Source of the DNA: Microglena sp. YARC
Taxonomy: Eukaryota; Chlorophyta; Chlorophyceae; Chlamydomonadales; Chlamydomonadaceae
NCBI GenBank assembly: GCA_022414725.1
Contig: CM039466.1
Coordinates: 35,585,065 to 35,649,064 of the forward strand
Reading direction: 5' to 3'
DNA: 64,000 nucleotides
Numbering within the stretch: position 1 is the stretch's first letter; each line of letters begins with the position of its first letter. This document shows positions 1 to 9,143 of the stretch, in pieces. The position numbers and the translations under genes were made by a program. A model generated the notes under the pieces. It was not told the origin of the DNA, searched no databases, and saw only the letters and a list, made by a program, of their open reading frames with translations.

Positions 1-50
1 CCACCACCACCACCACCACCACAGCCACCACAACCACCAACACCATAACC
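1..50. repeat. CCA/CAA trinucleotide repeat
   Basis: A run of CCA with CAA interruptions begins the window, followed by CA-rich sequence to about position 85. It lies just upstream of the acceptor of the first exon and probably forms part of an intron. Confidence 0.8.
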
Positions 51-114
51 ACAACATCAGCCACAATCGCCACAACAACTCATCCCTACTCCTAACTTAC
101 CTGCTTTACCTCAG

Positions 115-226
115 CGCACAAATGTGCATGCAAGAATGTTAGAGGTTGAGTTCAATCACCTGAAGCAGCATCTGGCGCCGTCTATGTCACTGGAGCCAAG
201 CAGATCCAATACCTTCCTCACAGCAG
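115..226 (+). CDS. Gene A, internal exon, hypothetical protein
   Basis: I do not recognise the family. A pyrimidine-rich acceptor (ctttacctcag) precedes position 115 and a donor (CAG|GTAAAA) follows 226. The 112-nt frame is open and reads as ordinary protein: an amphipathic stretch (MLEVEFNHLKQHL) followed by a Ser/Pro-rich part ending FLTAG. It ends in phase 1, which fits the phase of the exon at 4192. Its 3' end and donor are copied downstream at about 320-376 and 436-494, and a shorter fragment sits at about 2467-2497. The gene starts upstream of the window. It could be a broken remnant. Confidence 0.5.
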
Positions 227-233
227 GTAAAAT

Positions 234-870
234 TTGTTTTGTGTGTGTGTTTGTATTTTTGTGTGTGTGTTTGTGTGTGTTTGTGTGTGTTCGTGTGTGT
301 GTGTGTGTGTTTTTGTATGTTGGCGCCGTCTATGTCACTGGAGCCAAGCAGATCCAATACCTTCCTCACAGCAGGTAGCACTAGTGTTGTGTGTTTGTTT
401 GTGTGCGTGTTTGTGTGTGTGTTTGTGTTTTTGTATGTTTGCGCCGTCAATGCGGTTAAAGCCAAGCAGATCCAATACCTTTCTCACAGCAGGTAGCACT
501 TGTTTTGTGTGTTTGTGTGTGTGTGTTTTGTGTGTGTGTTTGTGTGTTTTGTGTGTGTGTTTTGTGTGTGTGTTTGTGTGTGTGTGTGTTTTGTGTGTGT
601 ATTTGTGTGTGTGTGTTTTGTGTGTGTGTGTTTTGTGTGTGTGTGTGTGTGTGTGTGTTTTGTGTGTGTGTGTGCGTGTGCGTGCTTGTGTGGGTGAGTG
701 TGTGTGGGTGTGGGGATGTGGTGTGTGTGGGGGGGGGGGGGGGGGGGGGGGAGAGGGGGGGTGTGTGTGTTTTGTGTGTGTGTGTTTTGTGTTGTGTGTA
801 TGTGTGCGTGTGTGCGTGTGTATGTGTGTGTACGTGTGTGTACGTGTGTTTTGTATGTGTTTACCAGTCC
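234..870. repeat. GT microsatellite with embedded exon 3'-end copies
   Basis: Long TG/TTTG runs are interrupted by two copies (about 320-376 and 436-494) of the 3' end and donor of the 115-226 exon. There is also a G homopolymer tract around 729-767. The long Cys/Val-rich and His/Thr-rich open frames here are translated TG/CA repeats, not genes. Confidence 0.85.
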
Positions 871-887
871 AGGCAGTGAAGGCGTAG

Positions 888-1275
888 CCAAATAGGCTAA
901 AAATACTTGCTCAACCTTTATATTGGGGAGGGCTGTATACAAAACAAGCACATGTGAACTGAACCCCAAAAAATCGTAAACGGCAGGAGACCGGAGTTCG
1001 TGCTGTGCAAAGCCATCCAGAGCCAATACCAGTGTTTCATTTTTCGATGACCCGTCGCCATTCCGTAGCCATTCCGTAGAATGCTACACCCCCCGGACCC
1101 CCCGATATCGGGACGCGCTGCCCCCCGACCCCCCCAGGCTCCGCGCTTCAAGCTCCGCCATCTGGGCTCCTGCCGTTTTTACAGCACAAGCACTGGTGTA
1201 CTGAAAAAATCACAAGCACTGGTGTACTGAACCCCAAAAAATCGTAAACGGCAGGAGCCCAAAGTTTGAGCTGAA
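888..1275 (+). repeat. Dispersed element R1, degenerate copies
   Basis: Two degenerate copies of a dispersed family called R1 here. The landmarks are GCCAAATAGGCTAAA, a tract near AAGGGCT, GAACTGAACCCC and a following ATCGT. One copy runs about 888-1020, and a partial copy carrying the ACTGAACCCC block lies about 1190-1275. Between them is CCCCCGACCCC-type low-complexity sequence. No coding content was seen. Confidence 0.6.
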
Positions 1276-1469
1276 AAAAAGAAAGAAAGATTACAATGGC
1301 CACTTATCCTGGCAGTGGAAACACCACCGCCCCCAAGGGAATGGACTCCGAACACCCACTGTCTTCCGGCAGTGGGGTTCGAACTTCTCCCGATTGGCGT
1401 AAGCTCTACCAACGGAGTCTGGACCATACCCCCCTCTAGACTGGCTGTACAAAGCCATCCTGAGCCAAG

Positions 1470-2471
1470 TGTGAGCGATAACGATCCTCACTTCCCCCTA
1501 TCGGTCACCACAGTTTTCGGGTTTGGGTTTGGGGTTTAGGGTTAAAAGTTTCCACCGTGGACCCTCAACCCTAACCCCTCCCTTCTCCTTTTCGCCTCCC
1601 TTTCTCGCTGGCTGTGCTTAGATTGTTGGTTTCGTTTCTCTAGTAATAGCTCTAGTTTGTGGCTTCTGGTGTACGGGCAGGGCAGGTCTACCAAGTGTGG
1701 TGGATTCTCTTGCCCCTGACATGTGTGCTTGCCTTCTGAGTCTTGCTAGGTTGGTTTCTGGCCTCTCTGTTTTCGGCTGGCCTCCCCCTTTCCTTCATGG
1801 GGTGTCTATGGTTATCATCCTTGACACTCCGGTCCTTTTCTGCAAGTTGGTTGTGTCGGGTTGTCTTGTGCTTTCTTCCTTCGAGGGCATTATCGCTGCA
1901 TATTAAGGTGCTCATAGCGCATGCCCTTGGGTGGTATTTAGTTCTTTTAGTTTGGCCTTCCTCTCTTGTGGTTGGTGGGCTTGGTGTTCTGGATTGCTTA
2001 CTTTTACATCCCTCCCCATTCCGCTCTCCTTTACGCCTCTAGTTTGTTTCCTTTTTGGGGACTTGACCTAGTTTGTTTTCAAGTTTGTGGGGGTGCCTTC
2101 AAAACCCTCGTGCTTCCGTGTTATAAAATTGGATGGTCGGCAGGCTGTGCTGCTGTCCAGTCTCGGCAGTGATTTGCTGAGTTTATGTAACGAACCCTCT
2201 CTCCACCACGTTTTCCTCATTGGTTACAATTGGTGGAGTCGTCGAGGGCCTGCCTTGAGCGAAGCGTCGCCAGGCATCCCGAGTTCGGTCCCCGGAAGGA
2301 CCAAAGTGCAGGTCGCCTGCCTGAGGAAATCTCCTTCGACGGAAGGGGACCTGGCAGGTCCGGACGTGCACACCGATAGCGGGCGTCGGTCTTTCTAAAG
2401 GGGGGTGAAGTGTGAGCGATAACGATCCTCACTTCCCCCTATCGGTCACCACATTTTCCTCATTGGTTACA
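1470..2471 (+). mobile_element. Non-autonomous TRIM-like LTR retrotransposon
   Basis: A 5' LTR runs 1470-2228 (about 759 bp, TGTGAGCG...GGTTACA, TG...CA ends). Next comes a possible primer-binding site (TGGTGGAGTCGTC) and only about 180 bp of internal sequence without a coding domain. A purine tract (AAAGGGGGGTGAAG) then leads into a second TGTGAGCG start at 2411. The 3' LTR is deleted to 61 bp (2411-2471) but keeps both ends, including TCATTGGTTACA. The flanks share CCAA, so a short target duplication is possible. This layout matches TRIM elements; the lineage of the autonomous partner is not visible. Confidence 0.7.
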
Positions 2472-4191
2472 CCAATACCTCCCTTGCAGCAGGTAGCACT
2501 TTTTGGTGTTTTAATAATTTAAAAATAATTTAATTAATAATTTAAAAATAATTTAGTAACTAATTTAAAAATAATTTAATTAATAATCTGATTTCCGACA
2601 TTTCTCCAAGATACCACCGAGATATTATGCTAAGGGGTTTAGGAGTGCATTCTTTGTCTACTGACTCACTGAGCAAAATGCCTAGGCACCATGACCTGAA
2701 CATGTTGTTCTTTGCCTATACACACACATACACGTTGCCAATTGAGCGACTTGGTGCTACCCCAGTGCGGCATGCTGCCCCTTGAACCCGCAGAGTGTGA
2801 TGCACAGAGCCTGGGGGGTTGGGGCCATTTTCTGACTAATGTAGCCAGACCCATGTGTAGCCATGTTGCTACGGAATTGCGTCAAAATGGCGATGCGTCA
2901 TCGGAAAAAATAGGGGAAGGTAGTACTTCAATTATTTCATGCTTTCATCCTTCCATCCTTTCATCTTTTCACTTTCTCATTCTATCGATTCCATCCTTTC
3001 CTTATTTCCTTCTGACCTTCTTTCATCATTTCATTCGATCACTAATTAGAACAAGACATGTAATCAACATGCATCGTACTATCAGCATGCATCTTACTGT
3101 CCACATGCAAAGTACCACTACCAGAACTGAGTAGTACTTTCGCTTTAGCCCCCTCTGGACCCCCCAGGCTGAATCCCTAAGTCCCCCCCATGTCTCTCTC
3201 CGCCGTCTCTCCTTAATGTACCATAACGCACCAAAACGCACCACAACACACCACAACACATCACTAACAGAACTGATTGTTTTCCCTTAGCCCCCTCTGG
3301 ACCCCCCAGGCTGAAGCCCTAAGTGGCCTACCCCTGGACTGTAACATACACTTGCACCATTCATTCCTCACTGGGGAACATAAGAGAATTTCAGGGGAAG
3401 TTCTCAGCTCTCTTAGTACACTGATCGCATAGTTATCATGTTGCTCATAGTGCTCATAGTTCATTTCATAGTTATTATGTTGCTCATAGTGCTCATAGTT
3501 CATTTCATAGTTATCATATTGCTCATAGTGCTCATAGTTCATTTCATAGTTATCATATTGCTCATAGTTCATTTCATAGTTATCAAATTGCTCATAGTGC
3601 TCATAGTTCATTTCATACTTATCATAGTTATGATTTCATAGTTATCATATTGCTCATAGTGCTCATAGTTCATTTCAAAGTTATCATATTGCTCATAGTT
3701 CATTTCATAGTTATCAAATTGCTCATAGTGCTCATAGTTCATTTCATAGTTATCATAGTTATGATTTCATAGTTATCATATTGCTCATAGTGCTCATAGT
3801 TCATTTCATAGTTATTATATTGCTCATAGTTCATTTCATAGTTATCAAATTGCTCATAGTGCTCATAGTTCATTTCATAGTTATCATAGTTATGATTTCA
3901 TAGTTATCGTAGTTATCATTTTGTTTTCTCATATTTTTCATTATCACAGTTATCAAAGTTATCATTTCATGATTATCATATTTATCCTTTCATTTTTCTC
4001 ATATTTTTTATTGTCATAGTTATCATAGTGCCCATAGTTCATAATTGTCACAGTTATAATTTCATGGTTATTTTATTTATCATTTCATGGTTATCATAGT
4101 TATCATTCCATAGTTATCATAGTTATCATTCCATAGTTCTCGTAGTATTCTATTCTCATGGTATAATGACACCAGTATGACCCCCTCCCAG
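2472..4191 (+). other. Gene A intron sequence: AT-rich tract and small repeats
   Basis: After the 3' LTR, the short copy of the 115-226 exon donor is resumed. An AT-rich tract (about 2507-2590, TTAATTAATAATTTAAAAATAA type) and about 500 bp of unassigned sequence follow. A 36-bp segment (TAGCCCCCTCTGGACC...) occurs at about 3147 and again at 3289. An R1 end fragment lies at about 3322-3350. The 42-bp array listed separately follows. No convincing exon was found, though one within 2690-2910 cannot be excluded. Confidence 0.5.
3428..3930. repeat. 42-bp tandem repeat
   Basis: About a dozen copies of a unit around TCATAGTTATCATATTGC plus GCTCATAGTTCATT, some shortened by one internal module. Degenerate CATAGTTATCAT copies continue to about 4140. 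The period is a multiple of three, so both strands stay open (Tyr/Glu/Asn-rich or Leu/Ile/Val-rich). These frames are not genes. Confidence 0.9.
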
Positions 4192-4322
4192 GTCCTGTAC
4201 CCCACGTGAACACCTCAGGATCACTGGCCTCCCAAATTTTGGTGCTTGAGGCCAGTGACATCATGGAAGAGACAAAGAAGGTGGCTCACCAGCAGGTGCT
4301 CTACTTGGGCCATCCTATTCAG
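4192..4322 (+). CDS. Gene A, penultimate exon, hypothetical protein
   Basis: The acceptor is CCCCCTCCCAG|G and the donor CAG|GTGATG. The 131-nt frame enters at the phase left by the 115-226 exon and leaves in phase 0, matching the last exon. The peptide includes LASQILVLEASDIMEE and VAHQQVLYLGHPIQ, a helix-like stretch followed by a hydrophobic strand. I cannot assign a family. The 3' half of this exon and its donor are repeated about ten more times downstream, so which copy is spliced cannot be told from the sequence. Confidence 0.55.
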
Positions 4323-5430
4323 GTGATGATTTTTTTTTGTTTCCGCTGCCGACATTCTGGTGAGGTAAAGAAGGTGGCTCACCAGCAGGTGCTCTGCTTT
4401 GGCCATCCTATTCAGGTGATGATTTCGTCATTTGTTTATGCTGCCGACATCCTGGAAGAGATAAAGAAGGTGTTTTGCCAGCTTGTGCTGTACCTGGGCC
4501 ATCCTATTCAGGTGATGATTATTTTTGTTTTTGCTGCTGATATCATCATGGAAGAAATAAAAAAGGAGGCTCTCTAGCTGGTTCTCTACAAAACGCGCAG
4601 TGGGGCTCAAAAAGGCAGCGCGCACTTGGAAGTACCCTGCTGCCGACATCGGTAAATAAGGAGGCTCACTAGCAGGTCCTGCACTTGGGCCATAGCATTC
4701 AGGTGGTGATTTTTTATTTGTTTTTGCTACCGACATCATGGATGAGATAAAGATGGTGGCTCACTAGCAGGTCCTGTTCATGGGCCATCCCATTCAGGTG
4801 ATGATTTTCGTTTTGTTTTTTGCTGCCTACATCATCATGGAAGAGATGAAGATGGTGGCTCACCAGCAGGTCCACTACTTGGGCCATCCTATTCAGGTGA
4901 GCTGTAACAAACATAACCATACAGACAGCACAAGAAGGCCTACCGATACAAACAATGAAGATGGATCACCAGCAGGTGTTGTACTTGGGCCATCATATTC
5001 AGGTGATGATTTTCGCTTTGTTTTTTGCTGCCGACATCATCATGGAAGAGATAAAGACGGTGGCTCACCAGCAGGTCCTCTGCTTGGGCCACCCTATTCA
5101 GGTGAGCTGTAACATATTACATGCATAAACATACAGGCAGCACAAGAAGGCCTTACCGATACAAACAAAGAAGGTGGCACACCAGCAGGTGCTGTTCATG
5201 GGCCATCCTATTCAGGTGAGCTGTAATATTCAGACACATACAGACAGTCCAAGCAGGCCTTATCGATACAAGCAAAGGTAGCTTACCAGCAGGTGCTGTA
5301 CTGGGGCCATTATATTCAGGTGAGCTGTAACATACATACACATACAGACAGCACAACCAGGCCTTACCAATACTAACACAGGTGGCTCACCAGCAGGTCC
5401 TCTACTTGGGCCATCCTATGCAGGTGGGCT
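4323..5430 (+). repeat. Array of gene A exon 3'-end + donor copies
   Basis: About ten further units resemble GTGGCTCACCAGCAGGTGCT ... CATCCTATTCAGGTGATGAT, at roughly 4370, 4465, 4660, 4753, 4853, 4962, 5062, 5172, 5279 and 5383. Each carries the codons for HQQVLYLGHPIQ and a GT donor. Early units are separated by a T-rich spacer plus GCCGACATC...GAAGAGATAAAG. Later units use an alternative spacer with GAGCTGTAACATACA...CAGACAGCAC. In some units CAGGTG becomes CAGGTGAGCTG, so donor context varies. Confidence 0.85.
4590..4639 (+). mobile_element. hAT-type MITE, 3' fragment
   Basis: The sequence CGCGCAGTGGGGCTCAAAAA ... AGTACCCTG matches the 3' half of the MITE at 13063-13257, including its terminal AGTACCCTG. 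The 5' half is missing. It interrupts the gene A exon array, so it arrived after the array began to form. Confidence 0.65.
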
Positions 5431-5599
5431 GTAACGAAGTGCAGGACAGTTAGGCATGTATATATTTGAATATCAATTGTTACATGCTCTTTCAGCCTAC
5501 TCTGGCCTGCTCACCTTAAAATTCCAAGTCCCCCCAGGCGATACCCACGGAAACCAGGGAGCATACTAAACAGATTAGACAGTTAAAGATTCGTCCAGG

Positions 5600-5848
5600 G
5601 CATATATGTATGTCTGCAAGAACCCCTCCCCCACCCCCCCCCACCCCCACACACACACACACACAAATAAACAATTTTTCGAAAGTCCTTGACAAGGTTG
5701 CATCTCACACCTGTCACTCTTTGGGGTTTAGGGGGTTACGCTTTCCACACGTCAACAAGTGTATCCCATAACCCTAAATGCAAACCCGGCACGTCAACAA
5801 GAGTATCCCATACCCCTGCATGCAAACCCGGTATACATACATGCACAG
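5600..5848 (+). other. Gene A last intron: CA tract and 45-bp duplication
   Basis: Contains a C-rich and CA microsatellite tract (about 5624-5667). A duplicated block (CGTCAACAAG...GTATCCCATA...GCAAACCCGG) begins at about 5748 and 5791, directly before the acceptor at 5848. Confidence 0.6.
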
Positions 5849-6070
5849 GTCCAAGCTGTGGGCTCCTGGCTTCCCCACTGCTATGAGGAACCTTGCGGCT
5901 GCCCCGCCTTAGAGCGCTCCGACCTTCCTAGAGCTCTTGACGACTGGAAGCAGGCCTCCAACGCGTCCATTGTGCGCTGGCTGGGGGGCATAGCACTAGA
6001 TGGGCGGCTGTACAGCTCAAATACAAGTATGGAACCGATGGACACTGACTTCGTGCCTAAGTTTGGATAA
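5849..6070 (+). CDS. Gene A, terminal exon with stop codon, hypothetical protein
   Basis: The acceptor ATGCACAG|G is followed by 73 codons and TAA at 6068-6070, in the phase left by the exon at 4192-4322. The peptide has a Cys cluster (HCYEEPCGCP), an acidic/basic helix (LERSDLPRALDDWKQ) and a Ser/Thr/Met-rich tail ending DFVPKFG. I do not recognise the family; the spaced cysteines could bind a metal, but this is speculative. The three gene A exons give about 155 C-terminal residues. Gene A converges on gene B, whose stop lies about 2.9 kb away on the opposite strand. Confidence 0.6.
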   Translation, partial: VQAVGSWLPHCYEEPCGCPALERSDLPRALDDWKQASNASIVRWLGGIALDGRLYSSNTSMEPMDTDFVPKFG

Positions 6071-6099
6071 AGAAGTAGGGAGGATCCACTTGTAGTGCT

Positions 6100-6324
6100 T
6101 TGGTGTTCGGATGGATCTTGAAGACTGCAAGCAGGCCTCCAACGCATCGATTGTACGCTGGCAATGAGCCAGCGGATATTTTGGCCCCAGAAAGCAATCC
6201 CAACAGGCTCTAACTTTGCACTGCCAAAACACAAAACCAAGGTAAAATCAAGATATTTTGGCCCCAGAAAGCAACCCCAACAGGCTCTAACTTAGCACTG
6301 CCAAAACACAAAACCAAGGTACAT
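6100..6324 (+). repeat. Partial copy of the gene A terminal exon and 74-bp duplication
   Basis: 6120-6162 resembles the middle of the terminal exon (GCAGGCCTCCAACGC), so a decayed exon copy lies 3' of the stop codon. Two copies of a 74-bp block follow (GATATTTTGGCCCCAGAAAG ... AAACCAAGGTA) at about 6174 and 6250. Confidence 0.75.
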
Positions 6325-6332
6325 AATGTAGC

Positions 6333-6526
6333 CAGGGTACTCCATGTTGTCAAATTGGACAGAGCTTAAAGCGCACCAACGTCAAATTGGTCAGCGCTTT
6401 GTAGTGCAAAAAGCGCAAAAACTGCTCGCTGCACCCACAGGGGGGTGAAAAACTGCGCGAAATGCGCAGTGGTGCTCAAAAAGCGTGGGCGAAATCGCGC
6501 TGCTGCGCGCGCTTTGTAGTACCCGG
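6333..6526 (+). mobile_element. hAT-type MITE with 8-bp target duplication
   Basis: A 194-bp element begins CAGGGTACTCCA and ends TGTAGTACCCGG, which are near-perfect terminal inverted repeats. The flanking 8 bp AATGTAGC (6325-6332 and 6527-6534) are identical. It matches the copy at 13063-13257 over its full length and has no coding capacity. An 8-bp duplication with CAGGG-type ends is the hAT signature. The interior is rich in GCGC palindromes. Confidence 0.85.
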
Positions 6527-6724
6527 AATGTAGCACTTGTGCTACATGTAACGCCTTCAAGAAAAACTTATGTACAACATCGAATAGTAAAATAATGAAG
6601 ACAGTTAACTTCTATGGAAATCCTTTATTCCTATTCACTAATTGATACACGATTTTTTAGCTCCACAATTTAGAAGGTCCTCAGATTTTGCCGCTGATCA
6701 AATCCGTGTGGATGTAGGTTACAG

Positions 6725-6880
6725 TCCAAAATTCCAAATGTGGGCGAAATAGGCTGAAGTGACTTGCCCAACCGTGACGGGAAGGGCTTGACATGAAAAA
6801 CATTGATGAACTGACCCCCAAACAATCGTTTTATCGACGGGGGCCATGATATCGTGCTACATTGTTAATTGAATTGTCCA
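6725..6880 (+). repeat. Dispersed element R1
   Basis: Carries the R1 landmarks in order: AAATAGGCTGAAG, ACTTGCCCAACCGTGAC, GGAAGGGCTTGAC, ATTGATGAACTGA, CAAACAATCGTTT, CGACGGGGGCC, GTGCTAC and an AT-rich end. It resembles the copies near 17419, 23770 and 59233. Confidence 0.8.
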
Positions 6881-8460
6881 ATTATAATTAAATCACCAAA
6901 ACCACGCAATAGTTGGTCGGGACAGACCTATGCGATACTTCCGCAAAATCGTCAAATGTCCACATCTTCAAATCGTCACATCTTCACCTTTCCCCAAGAA
7001 CGCCGGTCAAAATTGCCGGTTAATCTGACTAGCCTGAAATCTTACCTACTCGTGTTCGATTCCCGTCGGCGGCGGATTACCTCTGAGGGCACTTTTTCGC
7101 GTACGTATCTCAGGGTTGCGGATTGTGGGCGCGGCGTTTTCATTTGACGTTTCCCCCCTGTCCTGTGGACTCAATCTAGGGACCTGGAGCATGTCTACGA
7201 TTTCCCCTTGAAGAATTCACTTCTTCGTGACTCTCGTAGCTCATTGCATCAGCGCATTGTGCTTGACAAGGAAATCTGCTCTTTCGCACTAGTTCCTGCA
7301 GGTTGCGAAGTAGCAACTGTAGCCTCGGAAGTTGCTGCACCTGCCTCCATTGAACTTCGGGATGTCAGTGAGCTAATAAGTTCATTAGCCTAACAGGCCA
7401 CCAAGTTAAATAATAATGCCATGCCATGCTACATTGATTCTTGACCCCCCCAAATATTAAATTGTACGGATAAGTAAGCAACTGCTTGTGCATCTATCAC
7501 CAAGGAGGCTGCCACTGCTGCTTGACGTACATCGGGGCCGACCTCCAGGGGACCCGCCAGGGCACCATACTATTTTCAATACATACAGATAGTTTTCAAG
7601 ACAAGTCGGGACAAAGTAGGGTTCGTCGAAGCGTCATACTGAGTACTGGCCAGGTTTATTCTATACCGGTCAGGTTGGTTCTAGACCGGCCAGGTTGGTT
7701 CTAGATGCTGCGTCTTGGCCTTGGCATGTCCTTAAACTGTCTGCAGTGATTACAGTCAGTACTCTGGAATGGGGTGTAGTAGTGCTTATGGCACCCATGT
7801 TTACTTGAACTTGGTTACATAGCTTCAGCCTATGGCAGCCCATGTTTTGTCTGACAGCAGACGATTATAAGCCCAAAGGCTGATAGACCATGTAATCAAA
7901 ACAAGCTGGCGGTACAACTTGCTTCACAGACAAACGGGCTGCCCCCCTCAATCTCACGCCTCGTAGCAGGGCTTACGATTTATTTATTTATGCGTCACAG
8001 ATACAAACTTCTGAGGGTCCGCTGAGTCGCAGACGCAGATTTTAGAGTCCGCCGTGACAGAATCTATCATACTACTCTACCAATGTAGATATCGTTCATC
8101 TGTAACATATTTTTAAAAAAATTGCCGATAGGTGCATTGGTATAGAAGTTTAAGCAGATTCTGGAGTCCCCAAGAACAGCCCTGGCACCGAACCCGTTAA
8201 ACATCCCGCTTGCTTTGATTCTCCTTAATGGTAATCCGAATTAGCATTTCACGAATGAGATATTGAAATTGAACATCCGTGTAAAACAGTTACTCACAGG
8301 ACGTGAAGTTAAGGACTCCACAGCGTAAGCCGGAGCTAGCTAAAGTCACCGGAATGAGATATTATACTATTACCACATCTTATGATCATTTACAGTTTTT
8401 AGCATCGTTTACATCATACCGGTATGTTTAAATTAATAACTTATACGTCATATGACTGGC
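6881..8460. other. Intergenic sequence without a recognised gene
   Basis: Unique-looking sequence. Two short plus-strand open frames (6869-7147 and 7208-7393) have fairly normal composition but no motif, splice context or family I can name. The second contains LVPAGCEVATVASEVAAPAS. A small repeat of GGTCAGGTTGGTTCTAGA lies at about 7645-7704. A SINE-like R3 end (CTCACGCCTCGTAGC...TTTATTTATTTA) lies at about 7940-7990. Confidence 0.5.
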
Positions 8461-8506
8461 TATTTTAAAATGCTGAACCGAGATATTCATACATCCATAC
8501 GTCATA

Positions 8507-8970
8507 TATATTATTGTATATATACCGTATACACACACATACGTCATATATACTAATATATATGTACCGTATACACACATACGTCATATATACTAATGTA
8601 TATGTACCGTATACACACACATACGTCATATATACTAATATGTATGTACCGTATACACACACATACGTCATATATACTAATATATATGTACCGTATACAC
8701 ACACATACGTCATATATACTAATATATATGTACCGTATACACACACATACGTCATATATACTAATATATATGTACCGTATACACACACATACGTCATATA
8801 TACTAATATATATGTACCGTATACACACACATACGTCATATATACTAATATATATGTACCGTATACACACACATACGTCATATATACTAATATATATGTA
8901 CCGTATACACACACATACGTCATATATACTAATGTATATATACCGTATACACACACACATACGTCATATC
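8507..8970. repeat. 42-bp AT-rich minisatellite
   Basis: About eleven copies of a 42-bp unit built on ACGTCATATATACTAATATA ... GTACCGTATACACACACAT. Most copies are identical, with a few substitutions at the edges. The period is divisible by three, so long open frames (a Tyr/Thr/Ile repeat on plus, a Cys/Val/Tyr repeat on minus) appear on both strands. They are not credible genes. Confidence 0.95.
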
Positions 8971-9009
8971 GACTCATATACAATCATATATGTAGGTATA
9001 TTGTTATGG

Positions 9010-9143
9010 TTATATTGTGAGCTCCTCCACTGAGAAGGTGCCCAGCTGTTGCCGCAGCAGCTGTTGCCTCTGTTCAAACTCATCATCCGATACACATGCC
9101 ACAGCCCCCTCCAGTGCCACCTGCTCGCCCACTTGCAAATCCA
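9010..9143 (-). CDS. Gene B exon 6 (C-terminus of the DUF1802 protein)
   Basis: The acceptor is ATCCACAG|TGG and the stop TAA is at 9010-9012. The exon starts with two bases completing a Leu codon, then reads DLQVGEQVALEGAVACVSDD and continues EFEQRQQLLRQQL to the end ...VEELTI. Family members have the same late SD.EF helix after the GC.SW motif. Its 5' half and acceptor are copied four more times upstream (9280-9950). Confidence 0.85.

Noticed and set aside
187..1026. Cys/Val-rich and His/Thr-rich open frames
   Set aside because: They are translations of TG/CA microsatellite runs; open on both strands and in several frames.
2183..2432. Open frames in the internal part of the LTR element as a gag remnant
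   Set aside because: The internal region is only about 180 bp between primer-binding site and purine tract, and no gag or zinc-knuckle motif is visible.
8465..9033. Four 135-172 codon repeat proteins
   Set aside because: The 42-bp period keeps every frame open. No splice or start context, and identical repeats on both strands.
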